Below, piece after piece: positions 34,181 to 43,422 of a DNA stretch of 64,000 nt. This DNA is from UBA4732 sp002404095. GTDB lineage: Bacteria > Planctomycetota > Planctomycetia > Gemmatales > Gemmataceae. Location of the stretch: NCBI GenBank assembly GCA_036783645.1, contig DAIPWT010000006.1, positions 1-64,000 on the forward strand, written 5' to 3'. The stretch's first letter is position 1. Each line of letters opens with the position of its first letter. The notes beneath the pieces are model-generated. The model worked only from the letters and a program-made list of their open reading frames with translations. It did no database searches and was not told the DNA's origin. The position numbers and the translations under genes are program-made.

Positions 34181-36232
34181 ATGAACCAGTCTACGCGCTT
34201 ATCATTGCCGTTGTGGAACGAGACCTTCGCCGCCCCGCTGGCCCCCGTCAGCGGCGCCGAGATGCGCGCCCGCGGCTGGGATTACGTCGATGTCATCTTC
34301 GTCACCGGCGACGCCTACGTCGATCATCCCAGCTTCGCCGCCGCTCTGTTGACGCGCGTGCTTGAGGCCGAAGGCTTTCGCGTCGCCGTACTGCCGCAGC
34401 CGGATTGGCGCTCGTGCGAGCCGTGGCGGCAGTTCGGTAAGCCGCGACTGTTCTTCGCCGTCAGCGCCGGCAACATGGACTCGCTCATCAACCATTACAC
34501 CGCCAACAAAAAAGTCCGCAACGACGACGCCTACTCACCCGGCGCCCGCATCGGCATGCGCCCCGACCGCGCCACGCTTCCCTATTGTCACCGCGCCCGC
34601 GAGGCGTTTCCCGGCGTGCCAGTGATTGCCGGCGGCGTCGAAGCGTCGCTGCGCCGGCTGGCCCATTATGATTATTGGAGCGATACCGTTCGCCGCGCAA
34701 TCTTGCTCGACTGCAAAGCCGACCTTCTCGCCTACGGTATGGGCGAAGAAACCATTGTCGAGATCGCTCGTCGTCTCGCGGCTGGGGAAACGGTGCGCGA
34801 CTTGCGCGACATGCGCGGCGTCGCCTATGCTCTCGGCGCGAAGGAATCGGAAGCGCTCAAAGCGGATGAAGACGCGATTGTATTGCCAAGCTACGAAGCG
34901 GTGAAAGCGGACAAGCCGACGTTCGCCGAGGCCACGCGCCTCATTCACGTCAACACGAATCCTTACAACGCAAAGGCGCTTGTGCAATTCCACGACCGCG
35001 AGGCCGTAGTCGTCAATCCGCCGTGTCTGCCGCTGTCGCAAACCGATATGGACCGCGTTTATGACCTGCCGTACACGCGCCGGCCGCATCCGTCGTACAC
35101 CGAGCCGATTCCCGCATTTGAGATGATTAAAGACTCCGTAACGATCATGCGCGGCTGCTTCGGCGGCTGTACGTTCTGCTCGATCACCACGCACCAGGGC
35201 CGTATCATCCAATCGCGCTCGCAAGAGTCGGTTTTGAAGGAAGTGCGCAAGATGGCGGCCGACCCGGATTTCTCCGGCGTCGTCAGCGACATCGGCGGCC
35301 CGACGGCCAATATGTACGAAATGCGCTGCACCCGGCCGGAGGTCGAGGAGAAGTGCAAACGGCTGTCGTGCGTCCATCCGACCATCTGCAAGCTGCTGGG
35401 GACCGATCACGGCCCGCTCGTCGAATTGATGCGCCGCGCCCGCACGGAACCGGGAATCCGTAAGGTGCTGGTCGCCAGCGGCGTGCGCATGGACCTGGCG
35501 CAATTGTCGCCGGAATACATGCGCGAACTGACCGAACATCACGTCGGCGGTCATCTCAAGGTCGCGCCGGAGCATACCGATTCGCACACGCTGGAGATGA
35601 TGAAGAAGCCGGAAAACGGCAACTTCGAGAGTTTCGCGCGCGAGTTTACGAAGGCGTCGCGCGAGGCCGGCAAACCGAAACAGTTCCTCGTGCCGTACTA
35701 CATATCCAGCCATCCCGGATCGGATTTGCACGCGATGATCGACCTGGCGGTCTTCCTGAAGCGCAACGGCTACCGCCCCGATCAGGTGCAGGACTTCATC
35801 CCGGCGCCGTTCGACGTGGCGACGTGCATGTACTACACCGGCATCGACCCGTTCAGCAAACAAGAAGTCTACGTCGCCCGCAATCTGCGCGATCGCAAGC
35901 TGCAACGGGCGCTGCTGCAATTCTTCAAGCCGGACAATTACTTCGAGGTGCGCAAGGCGCTGGAGCAGGCCGGCCGCGCCGACCTGATCGGCGGCGGGTG
36001 CGACGCGCTAATCCCGGCGCATCCGCCGAAAGAGGCCGTCGAAGAGCGGAGAAGGCGGGCCAACGACGCGGCCAAAGGCGATCACTATCACGCGGTGGCG
36101 AACCCGGCGAAGGGCGAACCGGCCGGCGAACGCGGGCTGCCGAATCAGGGCTACCGACCGAGACGCAAAACTGCGCACCGTCAGGATAAGAAGGCCAAAC
36201 GGAAAGGCGGCGCTTCAGGCCCGCGATCGTAG
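34181..36232 (+). CDS. ygiQ: YgiQ family radical SAM protein
   Basis: A 683-residue member of the YgiQ family, a conserved radical SAM enzyme of unknown reaction. The N-terminal part has the YgiQ-specific segment GWDYVDVIFVTGDAYVDHPS and FAVSAGNMDSLINHYT; the radical SAM cluster is C326-x3-C330-x2-C333 (CFGGCTFC), followed by GGHLKVAPEHTD and IPAPFDVATCMYYTG. The C-terminus is a Lys/Arg-rich, probably disordered tail. ATG 34181 was chosen because the frame upstream runs only through palindrome C2. It is not obviously in an operon; the next gene begins about 105 bases later. Confidence 0.93.
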   Translation: MNQSTRLSLPLWNETFAAPLAPVSGAEMRARGWDYVDVIFVTGDAYVDHPSFAAALLTRVLEAEGFRVAVLPQPDWRSCEPWRQFGKPRLFFAVSAGNMDSLINHYTANKKVRNDDAYSPGARIGMRPDRATLPYCHRAREAFPGVPVIAGGVEASLRRLAHYDYWSDTVRRAILLDCKADLLAYGMGEETIVEIARRLAAGETVRDLRDMRGVAYALGAKESEALKADEDAIVLPSYEAVKADKPTFAEATRLIHVNTNPYNAKALVQFHDREAVVVNPPCLPLSQTDMDRVYDLPYTRRPHPSYTEPIPAFEMIKDSVTIMRGCFGGCTFCSITTHQGRIIQSRSQESVLKEVRKMAADPDFSGVVSDIGGPTANMYEMRCTRPEVEEKCKRLSCVHPTICKLLGTDHGPLVELMRRARTEPGIRKVLVASGVRMDLAQLSPEYMRELTEHHVGGHLKVAPEHTDSHTLEMMKKPENGNFESFAREFTKASREAGKPKQFLVPYYISSHPGSDLHAMIDLAVFLKRNGYRPDQVQDFIPAPFDVATCMYYTGIDPFSKQEVYVARNLRDRKLQRALLQFFKPDNYFEVRKALEQAGRADLIGGGCDALIPAHPPKEAVEERRRRANDAAKGDHYHAVANPAKGEPAGERGLPNQGYRPRRKTAHRQDKKAKRKGGASGPRS

Positions 36233-36337
36233 CAAACGGTGGACCACCTTCGGTAAACCCCTCATGCTGGTCTGAATGTTGTGGACGGTTCGGCGCCCGC
36301 AACTGTGGTCGCTCTGGTGGAAGGAGGAAATCGGGCC

Positions 36338-38965
36338 ATGTTCCTTACCTGGATGAAGCTTGTCACCGCGGCCGCGCTGGCGTTGGGCGCCGCGGTCCTC
36401 GCGTTGGCCGCCCAGCAGGGGGGTACGCCGCCCGACGCCCCGAGGGATCCTCCTCTCCCGGTCACTGCACGCCCGATCGAACGACAGGAGGAGAAGCCGG
36501 CGGTAGACCTCTACGGCGACCCGCTGCCGCCGCACGCGGTCGCCCGGCTGGGCACTTTGCGGTTCCGGTGGGCCAATGGGGTCGTCCAGGTCGCGGCAGT
36601 GCCTGGCGGGAAGCAGCTGCTCGGGTTGGGGTTCTCATCGACCGTCGTCATGTGGGATGCCGCCACTGGCAAGGAGGTCCGCCGCTTCGACGGACCCACG
36701 CGGCGTCCCGTACGCAAAGAGGACGGCGTCCCTTTCCATAGCGTCTCCTTCGGATCGTTCGCTGTTTCTCCGGATGGCAAAACCCTTGCGGCGGCGACGA
36801 CCGACGATTCGGGGCTGGATGGCTCGATGCTGTTGTTCGACCTCGCGACCGGCCGCAAGCTCGCCGAATGGCCACGCCACGGTTACTCCAGGTATCCACT
36901 CCTCGCCTTCGTGACGCCGACCGTTCTGGTTTCTGCCGACGACGACTCGGTGCGTGTCTGGGATGTGACCAAGCAACAGGAGTTACGCCGACTGGCGGTC
37001 GCCGCCGGAAGTCGCATCTCGGCAATCGTGCCCTCCCCGGACGGCGAACAGATCTTCGTCGCAGGGTGGGATGTCAAGACGGGAGTGGCATTCTGGACGG
37101 CGTGGGAGGCAGCGACCGGCAAGCTCGTCCACCACGAAAAGGGCCTTAAGGACCTTCCAGGGGGGCAGGTGAAACTGGCCCTCTCGCCCGACGGAGTATC
37201 GCTCGCCCTCGCCATGGGGATGGGGCACTGCACCGAGATGCGTCTCTACTCGGGGCCCGAGTGGAAAGAGCGTCGCCGCTGGCAGGCTCACGACGGTGAC
37301 GATGCCGACCGGTGTTCCATCGTTTTCTCTCCTGACGGAAAGACGATTGCCACCGGCGGGGCCGACGGGAAGGTACGCCGCTGGGATGCGGTCACGGGCA
37401 AAGAGATCGGGCCTGCCATCGAACCCAACCACGTATTCTCCCAAAACGTCGCCTATCTCAACGCCGACACGCTGTTCACGTTCGGCTGGCAGGAGACCGT
37501 CAAATTCTGGGACGCGAGAACGGGCAAACCGAAACTCGTGTTCCTCGGGTCGGAATCGCAAGTGACCGCGCTCGCGTACTCGCCGGACGGGCGGCACGTA
37601 GCGGTCGGCGGCGCGGGTGGGGAGCCGATTCGCATCTGGGACGCGGCCAGCGGCAAGCAGGCGGCCCTGTTGCGGGATGGCATGTTCTACGTGACCTGCC
37701 TGCGCTTCAGCCCTGACGGCAAATCGCTGGTTTCGAGTGACTGCGCCGGGGAAATTCGCCTGTGGGATTGGGCTAAAAACGGCGCCCCCGTCGAGCACTT
37801 CTCAGATTTCACGTCTTTGGTCAGGTGCTTCGCTTTCAGCCCCGACGGCAAGAACATGGCAACCGGCTATGAGATGGAAGGCATCGTCCGCGTGTGGGCC
37901 GTCTCCACCGGCAAGTTGGTCCAGTCGCTCGAGGGCCAGGCGTTCCAGGTCTCCGCTCTTGCCTTCACGCCCGACGGACAGGCACTTTTTAGCAGCTCCT
38001 CTGGCCAGGGCATTCAGCACTGGAACCTGACGACCGGCAAGGAGGTCCGCCTTATCAAGGCTGAGCTTCTGGGCCACTCGAATACGGTGAGCGGCCTGGC
38101 CATCTCACCGGCAGGCCGCTGGGTGTACTCCTCTAGTTATGACGGATCGATCAGCGTCTGGGAGGCCGGCAGTGGACGGCTCGCTCGGATCCTCAAAGAA
38201 AAGGAGCCCAGTTACAACGGCCCCGTCAAAATCGCTCTGTCCCACGATGGAACCCGGCTGGCTGCGGCGTTTGAGAATGACTGGAAGAACCCGTCCGTCC
38301 ATCTGTGGGACCTGACCACCGGCCAGAAGATCGCCTTGACGGGCCACCGGGCGCCAGTGACCCAGCTGGCGTTCTCCCCGGACGGGCACTGTCTCGCATC
38401 GGGCAGCTGCGACACGACGGCGCTGATCTGGGATGTGACCGGGTTGTGGCTTGGCGGCAAGGTCCCGGACGGCAAGGAGTTGGCCGGCATTTGGAAAGAC
38501 CTCGGCGTGGATGATCCGAAGGTGGTGTACGCCGCCGTCTGTCAGAGCGTTGCGGCCGGGGACGCGGCCGTGGCTCGGTTGAAGTTCGACCTAAAACCGG
38601 CGGCGGTGATCGACGCCGAGAAGATTGCCGGCTGGGTCCGCCAGCTCGATTCGGACGAGTTTGACCAGCGTGAGAAGGCAAGCCAGGCGCTGGCCGACCT
38701 CGGCACGGCCGTGGAAACGAAGCTCCGCGAGGCGCTGGAGAAGACCAGGTCCCTGGAGGTCAGAGGGCGTCTGGAGCGGATCCTAGAGGGGCAGGAGGGG
38801 CAGGAGGGGGAACACCGCCGTCTGGGTCATGCCCTCGAGATCCTGGAGATGATCCACACTCCGGCGGCGAGAGGTTTACTCGTGGACCTGGCGAAGAGAG
38901 CCAGCGACTCCAGGCTGGCTCGCGAGGCCCGAATGGCTCTGGACAGGCTCGAAAAGCGACCATGA
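36338..38965 (+). CDS. Secreted/membrane-anchored WD40 repeat protein
   Basis: An 875-residue protein with an N-terminal hydrophobic helix (MFLTWMKLVTAAALALGAAV) acting as signal or anchor, a proline-rich stretch, then DLYGDPLPPHAVARLGTLRF, a segment I associate with large Gemmata WD40 proteins and sigma-WD40 fusions. Many degenerate WD40 repeats follow (SPDGKT, VRVWDV and variants), enough for two propellers, up to about residue 710. The C-terminal 160 residues form helices with IDAEKIAGWVRQLDSDEFDQREKA, reminiscent of HEAT-like repeats seen in related proteins. ATG 36338 has GGAGGAA upstream. No enzyme motif is present; a scaffold role is likely. Confidence 0.85.
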   Translation: MFLTWMKLVTAAALALGAAVLALAAQQGGTPPDAPRDPPLPVTARPIERQEEKPAVDLYGDPLPPHAVARLGTLRFRWANGVVQVAAVPGGKQLLGLGFSSTVVMWDAATGKEVRRFDGPTRRPVRKEDGVPFHSVSFGSFAVSPDGKTLAAATTDDSGLDGSMLLFDLATGRKLAEWPRHGYSRYPLLAFVTPTVLVSADDDSVRVWDVTKQQELRRLAVAAGSRISAIVPSPDGEQIFVAGWDVKTGVAFWTAWEAATGKLVHHEKGLKDLPGGQVKLALSPDGVSLALAMGMGHCTEMRLYSGPEWKERRRWQAHDGDDADRCSIVFSPDGKTIATGGADGKVRRWDAVTGKEIGPAIEPNHVFSQNVAYLNADTLFTFGWQETVKFWDARTGKPKLVFLGSESQVTALAYSPDGRHVAVGGAGGEPIRIWDAASGKQAALLRDGMFYVTCLRFSPDGKSLVSSDCAGEIRLWDWAKNGAPVEHFSDFTSLVRCFAFSPDGKNMATGYEMEGIVRVWAVSTGKLVQSLEGQAFQVSALAFTPDGQALFSSSSGQGIQHWNLTTGKEVRLIKAELLGHSNTVSGLAISPAGRWVYSSSYDGSISVWEAGSGRLARILKEKEPSYNGPVKIALSHDGTRLAAAFENDWKNPSVHLWDLTTGQKIALTGHRAPVTQLAFSPDGHCLASGSCDTTALIWDVTGLWLGGKVPDGKELAGIWKDLGVDDPKVVYAAVCQSVAAGDAAVARLKFDLKPAAVIDAEKIAGWVRQLDSDEFDQREKASQALADLGTAVETKLREALEKTRSLEVRGRLERILEGQEGQEGEHRRLGHALEILEMIHTPAARGLLVDLAKRASDSRLAREARMALDRLEKRP

Positions 38966-39106
38966 CAGGGTCTCCGCGAACGAGACGGCATGCGGCGAGT
39001 ACGTTCACCAGATTCCGGACGCGAAGGGTAAGAAAGCTATCGTGCGGGTCGGAAGACCGCTCGACGGCCGGATCGACGGTAAGATAGTCGAAGAAAGAGG
39101 TAATTT

Positions 39107-39502
39107 ATGAGTACGTCAATCCACCTTACTCTGCCGCTACAACTGACGGATGCTTCAGGGGCCATCGGCACATTCCTCCCAGAGGCCAAGCTGCGGGAAC
39201 TATTGGCCGAACGCGACTCCTTGCGCTTGGCCTTGCACGAAGCTCGGCAGGAATTGGAGCAGTTGCGGCAGCATGCTGAAGAATCCCAGCGACTGGTGAA
39301 CGCGCTGAAGGCCGAGAGAGACGACTACGAGAGGGCGCTCACCGCGGCGGTGCGTAATCAGTTCGACTTCGACGAGGGGAGGGCATTGGCACTGGTCGCC
39401 GAGGCGGAGAGGAGTGGCGTGGACGCCGCCGAGGTTTTGCGTCAGGTCGAAGCGATTTGCGAATCGGATTCATTGTCCGTAGTGGTTGGTACTCAAGGGT
39501 GA
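39107..39502 (+). CDS. Small coiled-coil protein, unknown function
   Basis: A 131-residue soluble protein starting MSTSIHLTLPLQLTDASG. Residues 25-80 form a long charged coiled coil (AKLRELLAERDSLRLALHEARQ and on), followed by an acidic/helical end (DEGRALALVAEAERSGVDAAEVL). GAGG lies before the ATG. The sequence is unlike known families I can recall. It is followed with a very short gap by the 301-residue gene and may form a two-gene unit with it. This stretch seems less GC-rich than its neighbours. Confidence 0.65.
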   Translation: MSTSIHLTLPLQLTDASGAIGTFLPEAKLRELLAERDSLRLALHEARQELEQLRQHAEESQRLVNALKAERDDYERALTAAVRNQFDFDEGRALALVAEAERSGVDAAEVLRQVEAICESDSLSVVVGTQG

Positions 39503-39510
39503 GGTGCGGA

Positions 39511-40416
39511 GTGAACTATTCTGAACAGCCTCCCTCGAAACAATGGGCAGCCTTGAAGTACAGGGGAGAAAAATTTGCGGAGGTCTGGTTCAAACCCGAT
39601 GGCGAGCCTTTCGCTCTGACGTTTCGCATCCCCCAGAGAAGTTTTCAAATTCCTGACATGGGTCAACTATTGACGACGAAAAACCTTCTAGGCGCCGTGG
39701 GCGTAGCGACGGAGGAGGTTGAATCATGGCGGTACGAAGGCACCTCCCATTCCGGCATGAACGAATCCAATTCCGAGCTTAGTCGTCCCCTCCCGCCGTC
39801 CCCGCAAGACGTTGCCCACCTGAATGTTCGGGTCAGCCTGAAGCCGCCGCCCCAGACTGTTGCTCCCGATGAGAGCAGTGAGCCGGAGTTTCCCGAGGCA
39901 AAGCGGCAAGAACTCGAGGCCCGTTGGAAGACCATCCTGGACTTGGAAACGAGCATGGAGACGTTACGCATAAGTATGGAAGGCCTTCGGGCGGAAATGG
40001 AAGCCTCGACGAGGAAGACGTTGACATCGGAAGAAAAAGTACATGCCCTGAACTCGGACGTGGCTCAATGGAACAAGGGAAAAAGCCGCGTTCTTTATGC
40101 CCTGCCGAAGGTGAGAGAGTTTATCCATCGTTCCACCTGGGCGGCGGGCACACCTGAACGGAAGAAGCTGGAGGAGTTCTTCAAGCACCACATTCGATCT
40201 CGGAACCCTGTTCCTCAGATGGATAACGTGGCAGACCAGCTGGACAACTTGTTAAGAGACCGGCAGGTTTTATCCGCGCACGGTGTATCGACCTACCAGG
40301 AATGCAAGAGTATCTCCGTGGATATTCAGGGGGTCTTTAGGACGCTTCAGAGCAATGCAGCTGCGAATGCAATCAAAAAAAGGAACGAAGCCGGTGCAAG
40401 AGGCAAGTTTTTCTAG
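39511..40416 (+). CDS. Hypothetical protein with central coiled coil
   Basis: A 301-residue protein with a proposed GTG start at 39511, nine bases after the previous stop, with GAGG ahead. The N-terminal 95 residues contain WFKPDGEPFALTFRIPQR and form a compact domain; a Pro/Ser linker follows; residues about 130-200 are a coiled coil (LEARWKTILDLETSMETLR); the remainder has FIHRSTWAAGTPERKKLEEFF and is helical. No family is recognised. The pair with the 131-residue gene, both with coiled coils, suggests they interact (inference). Other upstream starts in frame exist but would overlap the previous gene. Confidence 0.6.
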   Translation: MNYSEQPPSKQWAALKYRGEKFAEVWFKPDGEPFALTFRIPQRSFQIPDMGQLLTTKNLLGAVGVATEEVESWRYEGTSHSGMNESNSELSRPLPPSPQDVAHLNVRVSLKPPPQTVAPDESSEPEFPEAKRQELEARWKTILDLETSMETLRISMEGLRAEMEASTRKTLTSEEKVHALNSDVAQWNKGKSRVLYALPKVREFIHRSTWAAGTPERKKLEEFFKHHIRSRNPVPQMDNVADQLDNLLRDRQVLSAHGVSTYQECKSISVDIQGVFRTLQSNAAANAIKKRNEAGARGKFF

Positions 40417-40460
40417 CAAACGCCGCCCGCGTCCCTGATCTCCTTACACGAGGAAACCCA

Positions 40461-41459
40461 ATGCGTGGTTGGCCGATTCCGTGCGCGATCCTGACGGCCG
40501 CCCTGTTGGCAACGCCCGTGATCGCCGAGAACAAGTTCGACGAATCGCTCCGCCGCTTCCAGATCAAGGAAAACACCAACACCGTCATGGCCGTGGCGAT
40601 TTCTCCTGACGGCAAGACGTTGGCCACGGCCGGCAAGGACAGGTCGATCCGCTTCTTCGACCTCGCTGCGGGGACGCGGACAAATATCATCCGTCATGTG
40701 TCTGATATTTGGTCGTTGGCTTACAGCGGCGACGGCAAGACCTTGGCCGCGTCCGACGGCGATAAGAACGTAATCCTTTGGGACGCCGATACGCTGAAAG
40801 AGAAAGCGACGATAGGCGGCTTTGAGACGCCAGTCGCCATGCTGGCGCTGTCGCCGGACGGATCGCTGCTGGCGACGTTCGAGGACGGCACCCAGAACGC
40901 CCGCATCTGGGAGACGGCGCCGGCCAAGGTGCGCGCGGTGCTGGAAGGGCACGGCGACAAGATCAACAGCATCGCGTTTTCGCCCGACGGCAAGCACGTC
41001 GCCACGGCGAGCGGCGATGAGACGATTCGCCTATGGGAGACGACGGCCGGGATGCCGGGCCGTCCGCTGCGCGGCCACGACGGCCCGGTGTTTCTGGCGG
41101 TCTTCTCGCCGGACGGCAAGACCTTGCTCTCGGCCGGCACACGCGACAAGACCGTCCGACTATGGGATCTGGCGACGTACAAGGTGAAGTCAGTAATCGA
41201 TGGCCACGAGGACGAGGTGCGGTTCGTCGGCTTCGGAGCCAAGGGGACGATTGTGTCACTGAGCAAAGAAGGCGTCGTAAAGCTGTGGGACGCTGACGGC
41301 AAGGAAACGGCGTCGTTTCTGGGGGAATCGGAAGCCGGAGGTGAACTGCCTCCCTACGCGACGAGCGTGGCGCTCAGCCCCGACGGCAAGACGTTGGTGG
41401 TGGGGCATGATGAGGTTGTGGATGTGTGGGATCTGACAAAGGTGATGGCGGAGAAGTGA
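40461..41459 (+). CDS. Secreted WD40 beta-propeller protein
   Basis: A 332-residue exported protein: signal peptide MRGWPIPCAILTAALLATPVIA, then seven WD40-like repeats (AISPDGKTLATAGKDRSIRF, AFSPDGKHVATASGDETIRL, VFSPDGKTLLSAGTRDKTVR and others), ending DVWDLTKVMAEK. Seven blades fit a complete propeller with no other domain. It is the same architecture as the frameshifted gene at 13637 but with more divergent repeats, so it is an older copy. No operon partner is evident; a truncated DUF4058 gene follows 17 bases downstream. Confidence 0.85.
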   Translation: MRGWPIPCAILTAALLATPVIAENKFDESLRRFQIKENTNTVMAVAISPDGKTLATAGKDRSIRFFDLAAGTRTNIIRHVSDIWSLAYSGDGKTLAASDGDKNVILWDADTLKEKATIGGFETPVAMLALSPDGSLLATFEDGTQNARIWETAPAKVRAVLEGHGDKINSIAFSPDGKHVATASGDETIRLWETTAGMPGRPLRGHDGPVFLAVFSPDGKTLLSAGTRDKTVRLWDLATYKVKSVIDGHEDEVRFVGFGAKGTIVSLSKEGVVKLWDADGKETASFLGESEAGGELPPYATSVALSPDGKTLVVGHDEVVDVWDLTKVMAEK

Positions 41460-41476
41460 CAGGAAAGGAGGCTAAC

Positions 41477-41568
41477 ATGGCATTGCACGACCATTTTCAC
41501 GCGCCGCTGAAGGGGCGCCGCCATTGGAGTTCCTTTCACGCCGCATCGGCCACTTACATCGCAGGAGG
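41477..41568 (+). pseudogene. Truncated DUF4058 gene (N-terminal remnant)
   Basis: The sequence opens MALHDHFHAPLKGRRHWSSF, clearly the DUF4058 N-terminus (compare MPLLDHFHPPLLGRRHWEGF at 16234), with AGGAGG upstream. Similarity ends after about 28 residues, exactly where the IS relic's left end begins. The rest of the gene is absent on the far side of the relic, so both insertion and deletion have occurred. Confidence 0.8.
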
Positions 41569-42070
41569 ATTGCAAAGTCACAATTTCTTTCCGGCCATGC
41601 GGTCAATGGCTTACTCGACATCCCAGGCCAAAGCGTCAGTGCGTGCCCGCAGCGGCCAGACGTCCTCCGGGTCGGCGCTCCCCCGCAGCACCGTCACGAC
41701 CGCCTTGAGCAGCACGGCGAGAGCATCAATGCCACCCTCGCCCGCGTGCTGTAGTGCCGGTCTGAAGTGCAAGCCGTTTTCCACCTGGCAGTGGCCGCGT
41801 ACCGCCGCCAACAGGTCATCGGGCGTCACCCGGCCCGGGTCCGAACTGGCCGCGAAGTAGCGAGTCTCCGCCTTGGGATCGGCCCCGGCGACGCGCGTCT
41901 CGCTGTCCACGTGGACCAGGAGCAGAGCGCCGCGACGCGGGTCAGGGTGGTGGCGTGGGGGGCGTGGTGGCGGATGTGCTGGACATGGGAATCCTTCCGA
42001 GTGTGAAACAACCCAGTTGTGTCAAGTCAACAGGATAACAGACAAAATGGACTTTGCAATCGTCCTGCGG
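41560..42070 (-). mobile_element. Decayed insertion sequence with terminal inverted repeats, ISAs1-like transposase remnant
   Basis: The ends are inverted copies: CGCAGGAGGATTGCAAAGTC at 41560-41579 and, on the other strand at 42051-42070, CGCAGGACGATTGCAAAGTC. Inside, on the minus strand (41611-41910), an open frame carries ETRYFAASSDPGR and DDLLAAVRGHCQVENGLHF, which resembles the C-terminal catalytic region (H-x3-E-N) of ISAs1-family DDE transposases. The rest of the transposase is missing, so the element is dead. No target duplication could be recognised. Confidence 0.7.
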
Positions 42071-42105
42071 GACGAGCTTGGCGGCACGCCTTCTGGTAGC
42101 GTCTC

Positions 42106-43410
42106 TTACAACATCTCCAATCCGCGCATCGTGCCGGCGCCGCTGGAGAACCCGCCGGCTTCGATGCCAAGTCGCTGGAGCAGAGAGACATGGAGGTTTG
42201 TGAGCGGGTAGTTTTTCTTGAGGTCAAAGGCGAGATGCTGGCCGTGCTTGAAGCCGCCGCCGACGAGCAGCGCGGGCAGGTTGTCAGTCGAGTGGGCGTT
42301 GGCGCTGCCCATGTTCGCGCCGTATAGCACGGCCGTGCGGTCGAGCAAGCTGACGCCCTGCTCGGAGACGCCGCGTAAGCCGGTGAGGAATACGGCGAAG
42401 TCGTGGAACTGCGCTTCCTCAATGAGGCGCAGCTCGCTCATTTTCTCCGGGCGGTGTCCGTGGTGCGTGAGTTCGTGCGTGTTGGATTTCACGCCAGGAA
42501 TGGTGCGCGGGGTGACGCTGGCGAGGCTAACGGCAATGGTGACGATGCGGGTGCTGTCGGTTTCCAGCGCGAGGCGTACAAGGTCGAACATCACGCGGTC
42601 GTTTTTCGGCAGGTCATTGCGGTCGCTGATTTCTTCCGGCTTGGCGGCGGCGACTTTGGGCTTGGGTTTGCCGATCCAGCCTTCCGCCGTGGCGAGACGG
42701 CGCTCCAACTCACGCACGCTGGTGAAATACTGGTCCAGCCGCTCACGGTCCGCCGCGCCGACTTGGCGTTCCAGGCGGCTGGCTCTCTCGCGCAAGCTAT
42801 CGAGCAGGCTGCGGTCGTCCTTGAGACGCTGCACGGCGCTAGCTTTGGCCTCCGGCGTGTCTTCGACAAAGAGCTGTTGGTAGAGCTTCACCGGGCTTGT
42901 CACCGGCGGGATCATCGAGCCGCTGCGCGTCCAGGAAAGACTGAGGTTATCCGAGCCGATCATGAGAGTGAGCGAGGCAAGGCGCGTGTCTCCGCCCACT
43001 TTTTCGGCCATGACCTGATCGAGCGAGATGCTGTTGCGAAAGGTTCCGCGACTAGCGCCGGGCGCGCCCGTGAGGAAAGATTTTTCCGAGGCATGGCCGC
43101 CGTCCACGCCGGGCAGCGACACGCCAGAGAAGACCGTCATGTCGGCGCGATGCTCCTTGAGAATGTCAAGATACGGCGTACTCTCATAGTCGCGGCCGGC
43201 GTTCTTTGGAAAAAAATACTCCGGCAGGATGCCCATGTTCGTCATCATGCCCACGAAGCGGCGCGGCGGCGCGGGCGCTTGCGCGCCCCGTACCCGCGCG
43301 AAGGCGGGGACCATCGCCTCAAGCCAGGGCAAGGCGAGGGCCACGCCGGCGCCTTTCAAAAACCTGCGGCGGTCGAGCGTGCGGGTGACGGCGTTGTATG
43401 GGGTGTTCAT
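42106..43410 (-). CDS. DUF1552 family Tat-exported protein
   Basis: A 434-residue DUF1552 protein. The twin-arginine signal is LDRRRFLKGAGVALALPWLE; downstream are RFVGMMTNMGILPEYFFP, GGHASEKSFLTGAP, SLDQVMAEKVG and a C-terminal LPALLVGGGFKHGQHL. In planctomycetes these proteins are encoded next to multi-domain cytochrome c proteins of the DUF1587-DUF1592-DUF1588-DUF1585 type, and that is the case here, with 12 bases between the genes. The pair probably acts in the cell envelope; the substrate is unknown. The 3' end abuts the IS relic. Confidence 0.92.
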   Translation of the reverse strand: MNTPYNAVTRTLDRRRFLKGAGVALALPWLEAMVPAFARVRGAQAPAPPRRFVGMMTNMGILPEYFFPKNAGRDYESTPYLDILKEHRADMTVFSGVSLPGVDGGHASEKSFLTGAPGASRGTFRNSISLDQVMAEKVGGDTRLASLTLMIGSDNLSLSWTRSGSMIPPVTSPVKLYQQLFVEDTPEAKASAVQRLKDDRSLLDSLRERASRLERQVGAADRERLDQYFTSVRELERRLATAEGWIGKPKPKVAAAKPEEISDRNDLPKNDRVMFDLVRLALETDSTRIVTIAVSLASVTPRTIPGVKSNTHELTHHGHRPEKMSELRLIEEAQFHDFAVFLTGLRGVSEQGVSLLDRTAVLYGANMGSANAHSTDNLPALLVGGGFKHGQHLAFDLKKNYPLTNLHVSLLQRLGIEAGGFSSGAGTMRGLEML

Positions 43411-43422
43411 GGCAGTGTTCTA

